The notes under the pieces are model-generated. The model did not search any database. It saw only the letters and a list, made by a program, of their open reading frames with translations, and was not told where the DNA came from. A stretch of 16,529 nucleotides of DNA from JASJBU01 sp965372385 (lineage in GTDB: Bacteria > Pseudomonadota > Gammaproteobacteria > Chromatiales > Chromatiaceae): assembly GCA_965372385.1 (NCBI GenBank), contig CBDVCD010000046.1:1-16529 (forward strand), given 5' to 3'. Every line of letters starts with the position of its first letter. Within the stretch, counting starts at the first letter, position 1. The translations under genes and the position numbers were made by a program. Positions 1-7,351 of this stretch are shown one piece after another.

Positions 1-4
1 TGAG

Positions 5-186
5 TGAACAGCGCTACACCGCGAATGGCACACTTGTGGTGGCACATAGCTGCGTCGCCTACATGGATGTAGGTGAGGGGCGTGAGCTGGGAGCGGTAAG
101 CTTTACAACTCCTTGGAATAGAATAACTATTCCGCGTCGTTGTGCCTTGCCCTGCACCACCACAAGCGCACCCTTCACGGTGTTCA
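5..186. repeat. Hairpin-rich imperfect inverted repeat, probable small dispersed intergenic element
   Basis: This gene-free stretch has nested symmetry. The outer arms begin TGAACA (5-10) and end TGTTCA (181-186). Inside them, CTTGTGGTGG (33-42) faces its complement CCACCACAAG near 160-170, with further partial pairing on both sides. Two compact hairpins lie between the arms: CCTACAT-GG-ATGTAGG (58-73) and GGAATAG-AATAA-CTATTCC (115-133). Such nested symmetry without a clear reading frame is typical of short non-autonomous intergenic repeats in gammaproteobacteria. No transposase gene and no flanking direct repeat are visible. An open frame crosses it (3-191) but resembles no protein I know. 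Identity as a dispersed family is inference, since no second copy was recognised in this window. Confidence 0.45.
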
Positions 187-208
187 ACTGAGGATTCTAG
201 GTTAACGT

Positions 209-1099
209 ATGAGCCTAAGCATTATCCTAATCTGCCTTCTGGCGGAGCGATTTCTCCTGGAGCATCAGGATTTACGTCAGTTCAACTGGTTCTCCGACTA
301 CAGCAATTGGTTTGAACGGCAGGAGTTGCCGAACTGGATACAGCAGGGTTTTGGCGGCATCATTATCCTGTTATTGCCACCCCTGTTAGCCGTCACACTC
401 CTCCAGCAGCTCCTGAATGTAAGCCTGTTTGGAATCCCCGGGACGCTGTTTGCCGCCCTTGTACTGCTCTATAGTTTCGGACCGCAGGATCTCGATCGTC
501 AGATCAGCCGATTCGTCGAGGCAAGAGAACAGGGTGACGAAGAACAGGCCATCTCTATCGCAAAAGAATTACTCCACGATGAACCCCCACCCCACGACCC
601 CAGCTACTCCCAAGCCGTTGCGGAAGGCGTACTGGAACAGGCCAACTGTCGTATTTTCGCGGTGATTTTCTGGTTTTTACTGCTTGGTCCAAGCGGCGCC
701 CTGTTGTATCGACTCGCCACCCTCCTGCCTAAATTACAGACCGCCAACAGGCAACTGGATCTTTTTCGCTCCAGCAAGCAGTTGCTTGCTATCCTCGATT
801 GGATCCCGGCCCGCCTCACTGCCCTTGCATATGCGCTGGCAGGCAGTTTCGAAGATGCCCTCTATGGTTGGCGTAGCTATCATGCAGGCCGTAGGGATGA
901 GTTCGAAAGCAACGCAAGTGGCGTCTTGATCTGTACCGGTACCGGCGCACTGCGCCTGTCTACCCTGCTTGACACCGATGACGCGGAACAGAGCTCTCGC
1001 CACCACTACCTGGCGGAAACAGCCATGGGACTGGTCTGGCGCTCGTTGGTGGTCTGGCTCGTATTACTATCGCTGTTTGCCTTGGCTGGCTGGATCTGA
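209..1099 (+). CDS. ampE: AmpE-like inner-membrane protein (CobD/CbiB-related family)
   Basis: This 296-residue protein resembles AmpE, a polytopic inner-membrane protein linked to beta-lactamase induction and cell-wall recycling and distantly related to CobD/CbiB. Its biochemical role is poorly defined. Hydrophobic segments lie near residues 48-69, 72-91, 148-170 and 276-295, with a short hydrophobic N-terminus. The central part, including LDWIPARLTALAYALAG (196-212), matches the conserved AmpE core, where E. coli has a similar LDWVPVRLAGVVYAL. Length is close to the roughly 284 residues of E. coli AmpE. The ATG follows only a weak Shine-Dalgarno (TAGG). In enterobacteria the gene follows ampD, but no ampD is visible here, although the window begins only 208 bases upstream. 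The next gene, pyk, is 155 nt away and probably has its own promoter. Confidence 0.8.
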   Translation: MSLSIILICLLAERFLLEHQDLRQFNWFSDYSNWFERQELPNWIQQGFGGIIILLLPPLLAVTLLQQLLNVSLFGIPGTLFAALVLLYSFGPQDLDRQISRFVEAREQGDEEQAISIAKELLHDEPPPHDPSYSQAVAEGVLEQANCRIFAVIFWFLLLGPSGALLYRLATLLPKLQTANRQLDLFRSSKQLLAILDWIPARLTALAYALAGSFEDALYGWRSYHAGRRDEFESNASGVLICTGTGALRLSTLLDTDDAEQSSRHHYLAETAMGLVWRSLVVWLVLLSLFALAGWI

Positions 1100-1206
1100 A
1101 CCCATGTCGGACGCCCAGTGGTGTTTCGGGCAGGCCAGTTTATTTCCCTCCCCATTTTTCTCATGACGACCCATATCTGTGGCTTATGAGTTCGACTCCG
1201 GTTATT

Positions 1207-1220
1207 CTGATCTGCATCAA
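1207..1220 (+). promoter_or_regulatory. Candidate FNR/Anr-type operator upstream of pyk
   Basis: CTGATCTGCATCAA matches the FNR consensus TTGAT-N4-ATCAA at 9 of 10 defined positions and lies in the ampE-pyk spacer, 34 nt before the pyk ATG. FNR-family regulators act on such palindromes in response to oxygen. The distance to the start codon is short for a class II activator site (centre at -41.5), which would put the transcription start almost at the ATG. Activation therefore needs a very short leader, or else the site represses. No strong -35/-10 pair is visible. Function is inferred. Confidence 0.33.
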
Positions 1221-1254
1221 GACATGACACAATCAATAAACACTTAGACACAAC

Positions 1255-2700
1255 ATGGAATCCGACAAACGCATTCGAAAAACTAAAATAATCGCTACTG
1301 TGGGCCCTGCATGCGACTCCCTTGAAACGATTCGAGCCATGATACTCGCCGGGATGAACGTGGCGCGCCTCAATCTCTCCCATGGAACATTTGGTGAGCA
1401 CAAGGAGAGGCTCAATCGAATTCGTCGTGCCGCCGATTCCACGCAGACGAACATTGCCATCATGATAGACACTCGGGGCATAGAGATTCGTACCGGCCCG
1501 ATTCAAGGCGGCAGTATCGAACTCTCAATTGGCGACAGTTTCACTCTGTTCACAGACCACCGGGTTGGAGATCGCAAGGGCGTTTCAATTACCTACGTAA
1601 AACTGCCGCATGAGGTCAAGACAGGGACACCCATTTTACTTGATGATGGTAATATTGAACTCATCGTCGAGCAGACAGAGCAACGAGAGATCAGATGTAG
1701 AGTGGTTACTGGCGGCCGGCTCGGCGAATCAAAGAGCTTGAATCTACCGGAAACAGAACTTTCCCTGCGTGCGGTCAGCCCCGATAATCGCGAAGACGTG
1801 ATTCGCGAAATGACTTTTGCCGCGGAAAACGAGGTGGACTATATCGCAGCCTCATTCGTCCAGCACGAGGATGACATACATCTGTTACGCGATGTGCTGA
1901 AACAACACGACGTCCACATTCCCATCATTGCGAAAATCGAAAATCGCGCAGGGGTCAACAACCTTGAAGCGATAGTCAATGCCGCTGATGGAGTCATGGT
2001 TGCCAGGGGAGATTTAGGCGTGGAGCTGCCGTTAGCGGATGTGCCATGCACGCAGAAAAAGATCATCCGCATGACGGTAACAAACGGCAAACCCGTCATC
2101 ACTGCCACTCAAATGCTCGAATCCATGCAACGCAACCCAAAACCCACCCGGGCAGAGGCATCGGATGTAGCAAATGCAATTCTTGATGGCTCATCCGCAA
2201 TCATGCTTTCAGGCGAAACCGCGGCAGGTAATTATCCTGTAAAGGCTGTTCAAACCATGGCTGAAATCGCCCTTCGTGCAGAGTCCTATTTGAGTGAATA
2301 CGGTTATTTACAGATAATCGCGCTTAATCCAGCCAATATGGTAACAGAGGCGGTGAGTCAGGCTGCTACGAACATGGCAGTCAACCTGAAGGCAGCAGCA
2401 ATTTTCAGTTTGACTGAACGCGGACTTACCCCACGCATGGTCTCCAAGCACAGACCGGCCTGCCCTATTATTGCTATTACGAGTTCTAGGGCCGTAGCAA
2501 GACGGCTGGCGCTGAATTGGGGTGTCATCCCCATCTGTTATGAAGGAGTAAAAGAGGACGATGCCAAACTGTTATTTGGCCTGGAACGTTGCAAACAACT
2601 CGGTTATATAAAGGCTGGCGATATCGTTATTTCAACCGCCGGATTTCATCAACAGGCCGGTGGTACCGATTCCATTCGTGTGCTTAGGTTGGACGATTAA
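1255..2700 (+). CDS. pyk: Pyruvate kinase
   Basis: Pyruvate kinase (481 residues, usual bacterial length) makes pyruvate and ATP from phosphoenolpyruvate and ADP in lower glycolysis. The (beta/alpha)8 barrel carries the expected residues: R38, N40 and S42 in MNVARLNLSHG; D72 and T73 for the monovalent cation; the catalytic lysine K227 and Mg ligand E229 in IIAKIEN; D253 in VARGDLGVELP; and T285 in ITATQMLES. The B domain spans roughly residues 81-175, and the C-terminal regulatory domain starts near 355. The usual DTKGPEIRTG motif reads DTRGIEIRTG, so Lys becomes Arg and Pro becomes Ile. The Glu associated with K+ dependence is kept (E77). The ATG is preceded by a poor ribosome site. A terminator follows 64 nt downstream and transcription converges on rplQ. 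Whether it is a PykA or PykF type is uncertain. Confidence 0.95.
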   Translation: MESDKRIRKTKIIATVGPACDSLETIRAMILAGMNVARLNLSHGTFGEHKERLNRIRRAADSTQTNIAIMIDTRGIEIRTGPIQGGSIELSIGDSFTLFTDHRVGDRKGVSITYVKLPHEVKTGTPILLDDGNIELIVEQTEQREIRCRVVTGGRLGESKSLNLPETELSLRAVSPDNREDVIREMTFAAENEVDYIAASFVQHEDDIHLLRDVLKQHDVHIPIIAKIENRAGVNNLEAIVNAADGVMVARGDLGVELPLADVPCTQKKIIRMTVTNGKPVITATQMLESMQRNPKPTRAEASDVANAILDGSSAIMLSGETAAGNYPVKAVQTMAEIALRAESYLSEYGYLQIIALNPANMVTEAVSQAATNMAVNLKAAAIFSLTERGLTPRMVSKHRPACPIIAITSSRAVARRLALNWGVIPICYEGVKEDDAKLLFGLERCKQLGYIKAGDIVISTAGFHQQAGGTDSIRVLRLDD

Positions 2701-2764
2701 CTGGGTAACCTGTTAACCTAAAATCAGCGGCTAACCACAGCAAGTGATGTCTACTGGCGGGCAT

Positions 2765-2802
2765 AAAAAAGCCCTGTAATCTAACAATTACAGGGTTCTT
2801 TT
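2765..2802. terminator. Bidirectional intrinsic terminator between pyk and rplQ
   Basis: A 9-bp perfect stem, CCCTGTAAT (2772-2780) with ATTACAGGG (2787-2795), encloses the loop CTAACA. On the plus strand it runs into TTCTTTT (2796-2802), ending pyk transcription. On the minus strand six A residues (2765-2770) read as a T6 tract, ending the ribosomal operon after rplQ. Its place between two convergent genes fits a shared terminator. Confidence 0.9.
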
Positions 2803-2835
2803 AAAAGGTGAGGGTTGCCGCAACGCGAGTTTTAT

Positions 2836-3237
2836 TTATTCTTCGTTTGCATCCACAGTCTCTGTATCTTCGCCAATTTGAGGACGATCCACCAACTCGA
2901 CGTAGGCCATGGGCGCCTTATCTCCTGGGCGGTGACCACATTTTAGAATTCGTAGATATCCCCCAGGACGATCTTTATAGCGCGGTCCCAACTCAACAAA
3001 CAGCTTACCTACCGCACTCTTGTCACGTAACCGAGCAAAGGCCAAACGGCGTTTAGCAACATTGTCAGTTTTTGACATGGTTATCAGAGGTTCAGCAACA
3101 CGACGAAGTTCCTTCGCCTTGGGAAGCGTGGTCTTGATCAATTCATGATTGATCAGGGAAACCGCCATGTTCTGAAACATAGCCTTGCGATGACTACTGT
3201 TACGATTCAGTTGGCGTCCAGATTTACGATGGCGCAT
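2836..3237 (-). CDS. rplQ: 50S ribosomal protein L17
   Basis: L17 belongs to the large subunit and lies near the exit-tunnel face. The protein has 133 residues (127 in E. coli). It begins with the conserved MRHRKSGRQLNRNSSHR, and the middle keeps ELIKTTLPKAKELRRVAEPLI and GGYLRILKCGHRPGD. The acidic tail EDTETVDANEE is slightly longer than in E. coli and lies in the part of L17 that varies between species. This is the last gene of the alpha group, 46 nt after rpoA, and is followed by the shared terminator. The ATG gives the family's standard N-terminus. Confidence 0.97.
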   Translation of the reverse strand: MRHRKSGRQLNRNSSHRKAMFQNMAVSLINHELIKTTLPKAKELRRVAEPLITMSKTDNVAKRRLAFARLRDKSAVGKLFVELGPRYKDRPGGYLRILKCGHRPGDKAPMAYVELVDRPQIGEDTETVDANEE

Positions 3238-3283
3238 GGGTCGACTTCCCTACTAGAAAAAAGTTATAAAAATTGTCAGGCGC

Positions 3284-4285
3284 TTAGTGTTGCGCAAGCT
3301 GCTCTTCAATATTCTCTGGCGGCCAGTGCTCCAGACGCATGCCGAGTGATAAGCCACGCCGAGCCAGGACATCTTTGATCTCCGTAAGAGATTTTTTACC
3401 CAAGTTCGGGGTTTTCAGCAACTCCACCTCGGTTCTTTGGATCAGATCACCAATCAAGAAGATGTTCTCTGCCTTGAGACAGTTTGCAGAGCGTACCGTC
3501 AATTCAAGGTCATCAACCGGACGCAGTAAGATCGGATCAACCGCAGGCTCTTCTGGCTCCGCTACGGAGACAGCCGTTTCAGCTTCCAGGTCAACAAAGA
3601 CTGACAACTGATCACGCAGTATATTGGCAGAACGCCTGATCGCCTCCTCGGGATCGATGGTGCCATTGGTTTCCAGTTCTATAACCAAACGGTCTAGATT
3701 GGTTCGCTGTTCAACTCGAGCCGATTCTACGGAGTAAGCCACGCTACGTACGGGACTAAACGAGGCATCTACCTGCAGCATGCCGATCGGTCTGTCATCA
3801 CCCGCTGAACTCTCTCTGGTTGCCGCAGGTTGATAACCACGGCCACGACGCACATTCATCGTCATGTTGATTTCGCCAGACTTGGTAAGCGTCGCAATCA
3901 AATGATCAGGATTGGCTATCTCGACATCGTGATCCAAGGTTATATCACTGGCCAGTACAGGACCTGGTCCTTTTTTCTGTAGTCGCAGAGTTGCTTCATC
4001 CCTGGTGTGTAGACTGATGGCAACCTGCTTAAGGTTTAACAGGATCTCCAGGACATCTTCCTGCACGCCCTCAATGGTTGTGTATTCATGTAAGACATCC
4101 GAAATCTCAACATCGGTGATGGCACTTCCCGGCATGGACGAAAGCAAGATACGACGCAGTGCGTTACCCAGAGTATGGCCAAAGCCTCTTTCCAGAGGTT
4201 CCAATGTCACTTTCGCCTTTGTTTCTGAAACTGGCTGTATATTGACTATACGAGGTTTCAAAAACTCTGTAACACTTTCTGTCAT
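3284..4285 (-). CDS. rpoA: DNA-directed RNA polymerase subunit alpha
   Basis: The alpha subunit (333 residues, 329 in E. coli) dimerises to start RNA polymerase assembly and contacts UP elements and activators. The N-terminal domain (about 1-235) contains the conserved LGNALRRILLSSMPG (39-53). A flexible acidic linker follows (about 236-250). The C-terminal domain keeps R265, N268, C269 and K271 in LTVRSANCLK, and LGKKSLTEIKDVLA (295-308), at the same numbers as E. coli. The DNA- and activator-contact surface is therefore intact. The gene sits between rpsD (21 nt gap) and rplQ in the alpha group, so polymerase supply is tied to ribosomal protein synthesis. Confidence 0.99.
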   Translation of the reverse strand: MTESVTEFLKPRIVNIQPVSETKAKVTLEPLERGFGHTLGNALRRILLSSMPGSAITDVEISDVLHEYTTIEGVQEDVLEILLNLKQVAISLHTRDEATLRLQKKGPGPVLASDITLDHDVEIANPDHLIATLTKSGEINMTMNVRRGRGYQPAATRESSAGDDRPIGMLQVDASFSPVRSVAYSVESARVEQRTNLDRLVIELETNGTIDPEEAIRRSANILRDQLSVFVDLEAETAVSVAEPEEPAVDPILLRPVDDLELTVRSANCLKAENIFLIGDLIQRTEVELLKTPNLGKKSLTEIKDVLARRGLSLGMRLEHWPPENIEEQLAQH

Positions 4286-4306
4286 GAATATTCCTCTCGA
4301 CCAGGC

Positions 4307-4927
4307 TTACTTGGAGTACAACTCAACAACCAACTGCTCGTTAATTTCAGCAGGGAGATCCGCACGATCTGGCACACGCTTGAAATTACCCTTCATCGCC
4401 TTCAGATCAACCTCAACCCAGTCGACAAATCCATACTGCTCAGCCAATGCGAGTGCGCCCTGAATACGTACCTGTTTTTTAGCCTTCTCGCGAATGGACA
4501 CCACATCTTCCGCACTTACCTCATACGAAGGAATACTCACTACCTTTCCATTCACTTCAATTGCCTTATGGCTGACGAGTTGGCGGGCTTCAGCACGCGT
4601 GGCACCAAACCCCATCCGATACACCACATTGTCCAACCTTGTTTCCAATAGCCGTAACAGGTTTTCACCCGTGGCGCCTTTATGCTGCGCCGCGGCTTTA
4701 TAGGAGTTACGGAAGTGTTTCTCCATGACACCGTAGATCCTGCGTACTTTTTGCTTTTCACGCAGCTGCAAGCCGTAATCCGATACGCGACGGCGGCGAT
4801 CGGCAGACTGTCCCGGTACCTTCTCCATGTTGCATTTGGAATCCAGGGAACGCACGCGGCTTTTGAGGAACAGGTCAGTTCCTTCACGGCGACTTAATTT
4901 ACATTTAGGTCCAATGTACCTTGCCAT
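4307..4927 (-). CDS. rpsD: 30S ribosomal protein S4
   Basis: S4 (206 residues, as in E. coli) is a primary 16S rRNA binder that nucleates 5'-domain assembly and helps form the mRNA entry site. It starts MARYIGPKCKLSRREGTDLF. An S4 RNA-binding domain covers about residues 96-158 (RLDNVVYRMGFGATRAEARQ). Only two cysteines (C9, C32) are seen, so this is the zinc-free form. In E. coli S4 is also the translational repressor of the alpha operon, and the structured leader before rpsM here could be its target. It is 16 nt after rpsK. Confidence 0.98.
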   Translation of the reverse strand: MARYIGPKCKLSRREGTDLFLKSRVRSLDSKCNMEKVPGQSADRRRRVSDYGLQLREKQKVRRIYGVMEKHFRNSYKAAAQHKGATGENLLRLLETRLDNVVYRMGFGATRAEARQLVSHKAIEVNGKVVSIPSYEVSAEDVVSIREKAKKQVRIQGALALAEQYGFVDWVEVDLKAMKGNFKRVPDRADLPAEINEQLVVELYSK

Positions 4928-4943
4928 GATTCAACTCCAGGTT

Positions 4944-5333
4944 TCAGACGCGGCGCTTTTTAGGAGGACGACAGCCATTATGCGGAATGGGCGTGACATC
5001 AGAGATACTGGTGATTTTGAATCCGGCATTATTCAATGCCCTTACAGCGGATTCACGTCCTGGCCCAGGGCCCTTGACATTAACATCAAGGTTTCTCACA
5101 CCATACTCCTTGACCATCTGACCGACACGGTCAGCAGCTACCTGAGCGGCAAATGGCGTGCTTTTACGTGACCCACGGAACCCCGAACCACCCGAGGTAG
5201 CCCATGCAAGTGCGTTACCCTGGCGGTCACTGATCGTGATGATGGTGTTGTTGAAAGAGGCATGAATATGTGCAACACCATCGGTTACACTCTTCTTGAC
5301 CTTTTTCTTTGAGCGGCTGCTCGGTTTTGCCAT
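4944..5333 (-). CDS. rpsK: 30S ribosomal protein S11
   Basis: S11 (129 residues, as in E. coli) sits on the platform of the small subunit near the mRNA exit region, next to S7 and S18. The basic N-terminus (PSSRSKKKVKK) is followed by the conserved HIHASFNNTIITISDRQGN and WATSGGSGFRGSRKSTP. The C-terminus PIPHNGCRPPKKRRV retains the Asn119-Gly120 pair that forms isoaspartate in E. coli S11. It follows rpsM by 40 nt and precedes rpsD by 16 nt. Confidence 0.98.
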   Translation of the reverse strand: MAKPSSRSKKKVKKSVTDGVAHIHASFNNTIITISDRQGNALAWATSGGSGFRGSRKSTPFAAQVAADRVGQMVKEYGVRNLDVNVKGPGPGRESAVRALNNAGFKITSISDVTPIPHNGCRPPKKRRV

Positions 5334-5373
5334 TTTATGTTCCTACGAAATCGATAACACTGAAAAAACTGGA

Positions 5374-5730
5374 CTAGCGCTTGATCGGACGACGCGGACC
5401 TTTTCGGGTGCGTGCGTTGGTACGCGTACGTTGACCTCGTAACGGTAAGCCACGACGATGACGGATTCCTCTATTAGATCCAAGATCCATCAATCGCTTG
5501 ATATTCATGGAAATTTCCCGGCGCAGATCACCTTCAATGGTAAATTTAGCTACCGCCGACCGAATTGCATCCACCTGATCTTCACTCAGTTCCTGAATCT
5601 TCTTATGCGGTTCGATACCCGCTTCTTTGCAAATATCAGTGGCGCGGGTGTGACCAATGCCATAGATCGATGTCAACGCAATCACTGCGTGCTTACGATC
5701 TGGTATGTTGACTCCTGCAATTCGAGCCAT
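5374..5730 (-). CDS. rpsM: 30S ribosomal protein S13
   Basis: S13 (118 residues, as in E. coli) lies in the 30S head, where it forms intersubunit bridges with 23S rRNA and L5 and its tail reaches the P-site tRNA. Conserved parts are MARIAGVNIPDRKHAVIAL, the segment SIYGIGHTRA, and the very basic tail RGLPLRGQRTRTNARTRKG. It is the first gene of the alpha group. A good Shine-Dalgarno (AGGAG) precedes the ATG, and the 103-nt spacer from rpmJ carries a candidate promoter and leader hairpins. Confidence 0.98.
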   Translation of the reverse strand: MARIAGVNIPDRKHAVIALTSIYGIGHTRATDICKEAGIEPHKKIQELSEDQVDAIRSAVAKFTIEGDLRREISMNIKRLMDLGSNRGIRHRRGLPLRGQRTRTNARTRKGPRRPIKR

Positions 5731-5752
5731 TTGATTAATCTCCTAAAACTTA

Positions 5753-5769
5753 TCCGCAGCGTCAGCGGA
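5753..5769 (-). promoter_or_regulatory. Leader hairpin before rpsM, possible S4 autoregulatory target
   Basis: TCCGC (5753-5757) pairs with GCGGA (5765-5769) around a 7-nt loop, 22 nt before the rpsM ATG. If transcription starts near 5775, the hairpin occupies most of a 45-nt leader. In E. coli the alpha leader folds as a pseudoknot bound by S4. This RNA is shorter and I do not recognise the E. coli fold, so only position and structure support the role. A second stem, CTGCT/AGCAG (5789-5793 with 5810-5814), would form only in read-through RNA. Confidence 0.3.
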
Positions 5770-5781
5770 CGGAAACGGGCA

Positions 5782-5810
5782 ATAGTAACTGCTCACTCAT
5801 CTTTAATCAA
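5782..5810 (-). promoter_or_regulatory. Candidate sigma-70 promoter of the alpha group
   Basis: On the minus strand TTGATT (5805-5810) and TACTAT (5782-5787) are separated by exactly 17 bp. Each matches 4 of 6 consensus positions, including the key TTGA and TA...AT bases. The predicted start near 5775 leaves a 45-nt leader to rpsM. An alpha-operon promoter lies in the corresponding region in E. coli. Strength and use are unproven. Confidence 0.4.
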
Positions 5811-5833
5811 GCAGACACAGCCTATTTAGAACC

Positions 5834-5947
5834 TTAGCCTTGGCGTTGTTTGTGCCGTCCTTCCTTGCAGATGACACGTACCACGCCATTACGTCGGACA
5901 ATCTTGCAATTGCGGCAAACCTTTTTAACTGATGCGCGTACTTTCAT
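5834..5947 (-). CDS. rpmJ: 50S ribosomal protein L36
   Basis: L36 is the smallest large-subunit protein, and here it has 37 residues. It reads MKVRASVKKVCRNCKIV, then RRNGVVRVICKEGRHKQRQG, ending in TAA. It has the zinc-binding C-X2-C-X12-C-X4-H pattern at C11, C14, C27 and H32, so this is the zinc-containing (C+) form. It stabilises 23S rRNA near the peptidyl-transferase and factor-binding region. It closes the spc group, 45 nt after secY, as in E. coli. Confidence 0.97.
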   Translation of the reverse strand: MKVRASVKKVCRNCKIVRRNGVVRVICKEGRHKQRQG

Positions 5948-5992
5948 GGGTCAAGCTCCAATTTTCAAAATTCTAGTAAAATCATTGAATCA

Positions 5993-7351
5993 TCAACGAA
6001 TGAGCCCGGTACGAGACCCAACACCTTTCAGATTGGCCTTCTTCATTAACCCCTCATATTGGTGTGACATCAGATGTGCCTGCACCTGGGCCATGAAGTC
6101 CATGACAACAACCACGATAATCAAGAGAGAGGTACCACCGAAATAGAAAGGCACATTCCAGCCGACGATCAGGAATTCAGGCAAAAGGCAGACCATAGTG
6201 ATATAGATGGCACCCGCCAAAGTAAGTCGTGACATCACGCCATCGATATATTTGGCCGTCTGCTCACCTGGGCGAATACCCGGAATGAATGCCCCTGAGC
6301 GTTTCAGATTATCTGCCGTCTCCCTCGAGTTAAATACAAGAGCTGTATAAAAAAAGCAGAAAAATATAATCGCTGCCGCATAGGCCATGACATAGACAGG
6401 CTCACCCGGCGACAATTTTGCGAAAATATCCTGGATCCAGCGAGTATCTTCCGTGTTACCAAACCACTGCCCCAGGGTGGCAGGGAATAGAATGATGCTC
6501 GACGCGAAGATGGGTGGAATAACACCCGCCATATTCAGCTTTAGCGGTAGATGCGTGCTCTGAGCCGCTAACATGCGCCGCCCCTGTTGGCGTTTGGCAT
6601 AGTTGACCGTGATTCTGCGCTGCCCTCTCTCAACGAACACCACGAATGCTGTCACCGATATCGCCAGAACAAAGAGAAAGAGAATGGTCAAGGCATTCAA
6701 CTCGCCGGTCCTTGCCAACTCAAGCGTACCACCGATTGCGGAAGGCAGGCCTGCCACGATGCCGGCAAAAATGATCAGCGAGATACCATTGCCGATACCA
6801 CGCTCGGTAATCTGCTCACCCAGCCACATGAGGAACATGGTTCCGGTTACAAGTGATACCGTCGACGTAACGATAAAACCCAGTCCCTGATGGATTACCA
6901 CCGTTTCGCCGCCCGCCGTCTGACTTTGCAGCGCAATAGATATTCCAATTGCCTGGAAGGTGGCCAACCCCACCGTACCGTAACGGGTATATTGGGTTAT
7001 TTTCCGCCTGCCCGCTTCTCCCTCTTTTTTCAGCTGCTCAAGCGTCGGAATTACCGCGCTCATCAACTGCATGATAATCGATGCGGAGATATAGGGCATG
7101 ATACCCAGAGCGAACAGACTGGCCCTCTCCAAAGCGCCACCCGAGAACATGTTGAACATATCCAGTATCGAACCTTGAGCCTGTTCGAACAGCGCCGCCA
7201 AGGCAACTGGATTCACGCCAGGTACCGGTATGAAGGTTCCGATGCGAAAGACAAGCAAGGCACCGGCAACAAACAATAATCGTTGACGTAATTCCGTAAG
7301 GCGACCCATGCCACCTAACGCATTCATCATTCCCGAGTCACTTTTTGCCAT
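5993..7351 (-). CDS. secY: Protein translocase subunit SecY
   Basis: SecY is the channel of the SecYEG translocon in the inner membrane, moving unfolded proteins with SecA or inserting membrane proteins from ribosomes. The protein has 452 residues (443 in E. coli), with ten hydrophobic segments beginning at about residue 24. Conserved features are the plug region after TM1 (GSILDMFNMFSGGALERAS, 60-78), the cytoplasmic loop ERGQRRITVNYAKRQQGRR (241-259), and AFIPGIRPGEQTA (354-366) with the functionally important Arg in IPGIRPG. Its ATG begins directly after the rplO stop codon, so translation is probably coupled. secY within the spc group is the normal bacterial arrangement. Confidence 0.99.
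   Translation of the reverse strand: MAKSDSGMMNALGGMGRLTELRQRLLFVAGALLVFRIGTFIPVPGVNPVALAALFEQAQGSILDMFNMFSGGALERASLFALGIMPYISASIIMQLMSAVIPTLEQLKKEGEAGRRKITQYTRYGTVGLATFQAIGISIALQSQTAGGETVVIHQGLGFIVTSTVSLVTGTMFLMWLGEQITERGIGNGISLIIFAGIVAGLPSAIGGTLELARTGELNALTILFLFVLAISVTAFVVFVERGQRRITVNYAKRQQGRRMLAAQSTHLPLKLNMAGVIPPIFASSIILFPATLGQWFGNTEDTRWIQDIFAKLSPGEPVYVMAYAAAIIFFCFFYTALVFNSRETADNLKRSGAFIPGIRPGEQTAKYIDGVMSRLTLAGAIYITMVCLLPEFLIVGWNVPFYFGGTSLLIIVVVVMDFMAQVQAHLMSHQYEGLMKKANLKGVGSRTGLIR

Noticed and set aside
3..191. Open frame across the left end, beginning SEQRYTANGTLVV and ending in TGA
   Set aside because: It lies wholly inside the inverted repeat, its composition follows the hairpins, and it resembles no known protein. 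Its start lies outside the window.
1100..1140. Possible terminator after ampE (GCCC...GGGC)
   Set aside because: The stem is only 4 bp with an 11-nt loop and no clean T-tract follows directly.
1006..1506. 166-codon minus-strand frame across the ampE end and pyk start
   Set aside because: It is antisense to two well-supported genes, has no family resemblance and no ribosome site.
5948..5992. AATTTT-G-AAAATT hairpin between secY and rpmJ
   Set aside because: All A-T pairs with a one-base loop, so it is unlikely to be a stable or functional terminator.
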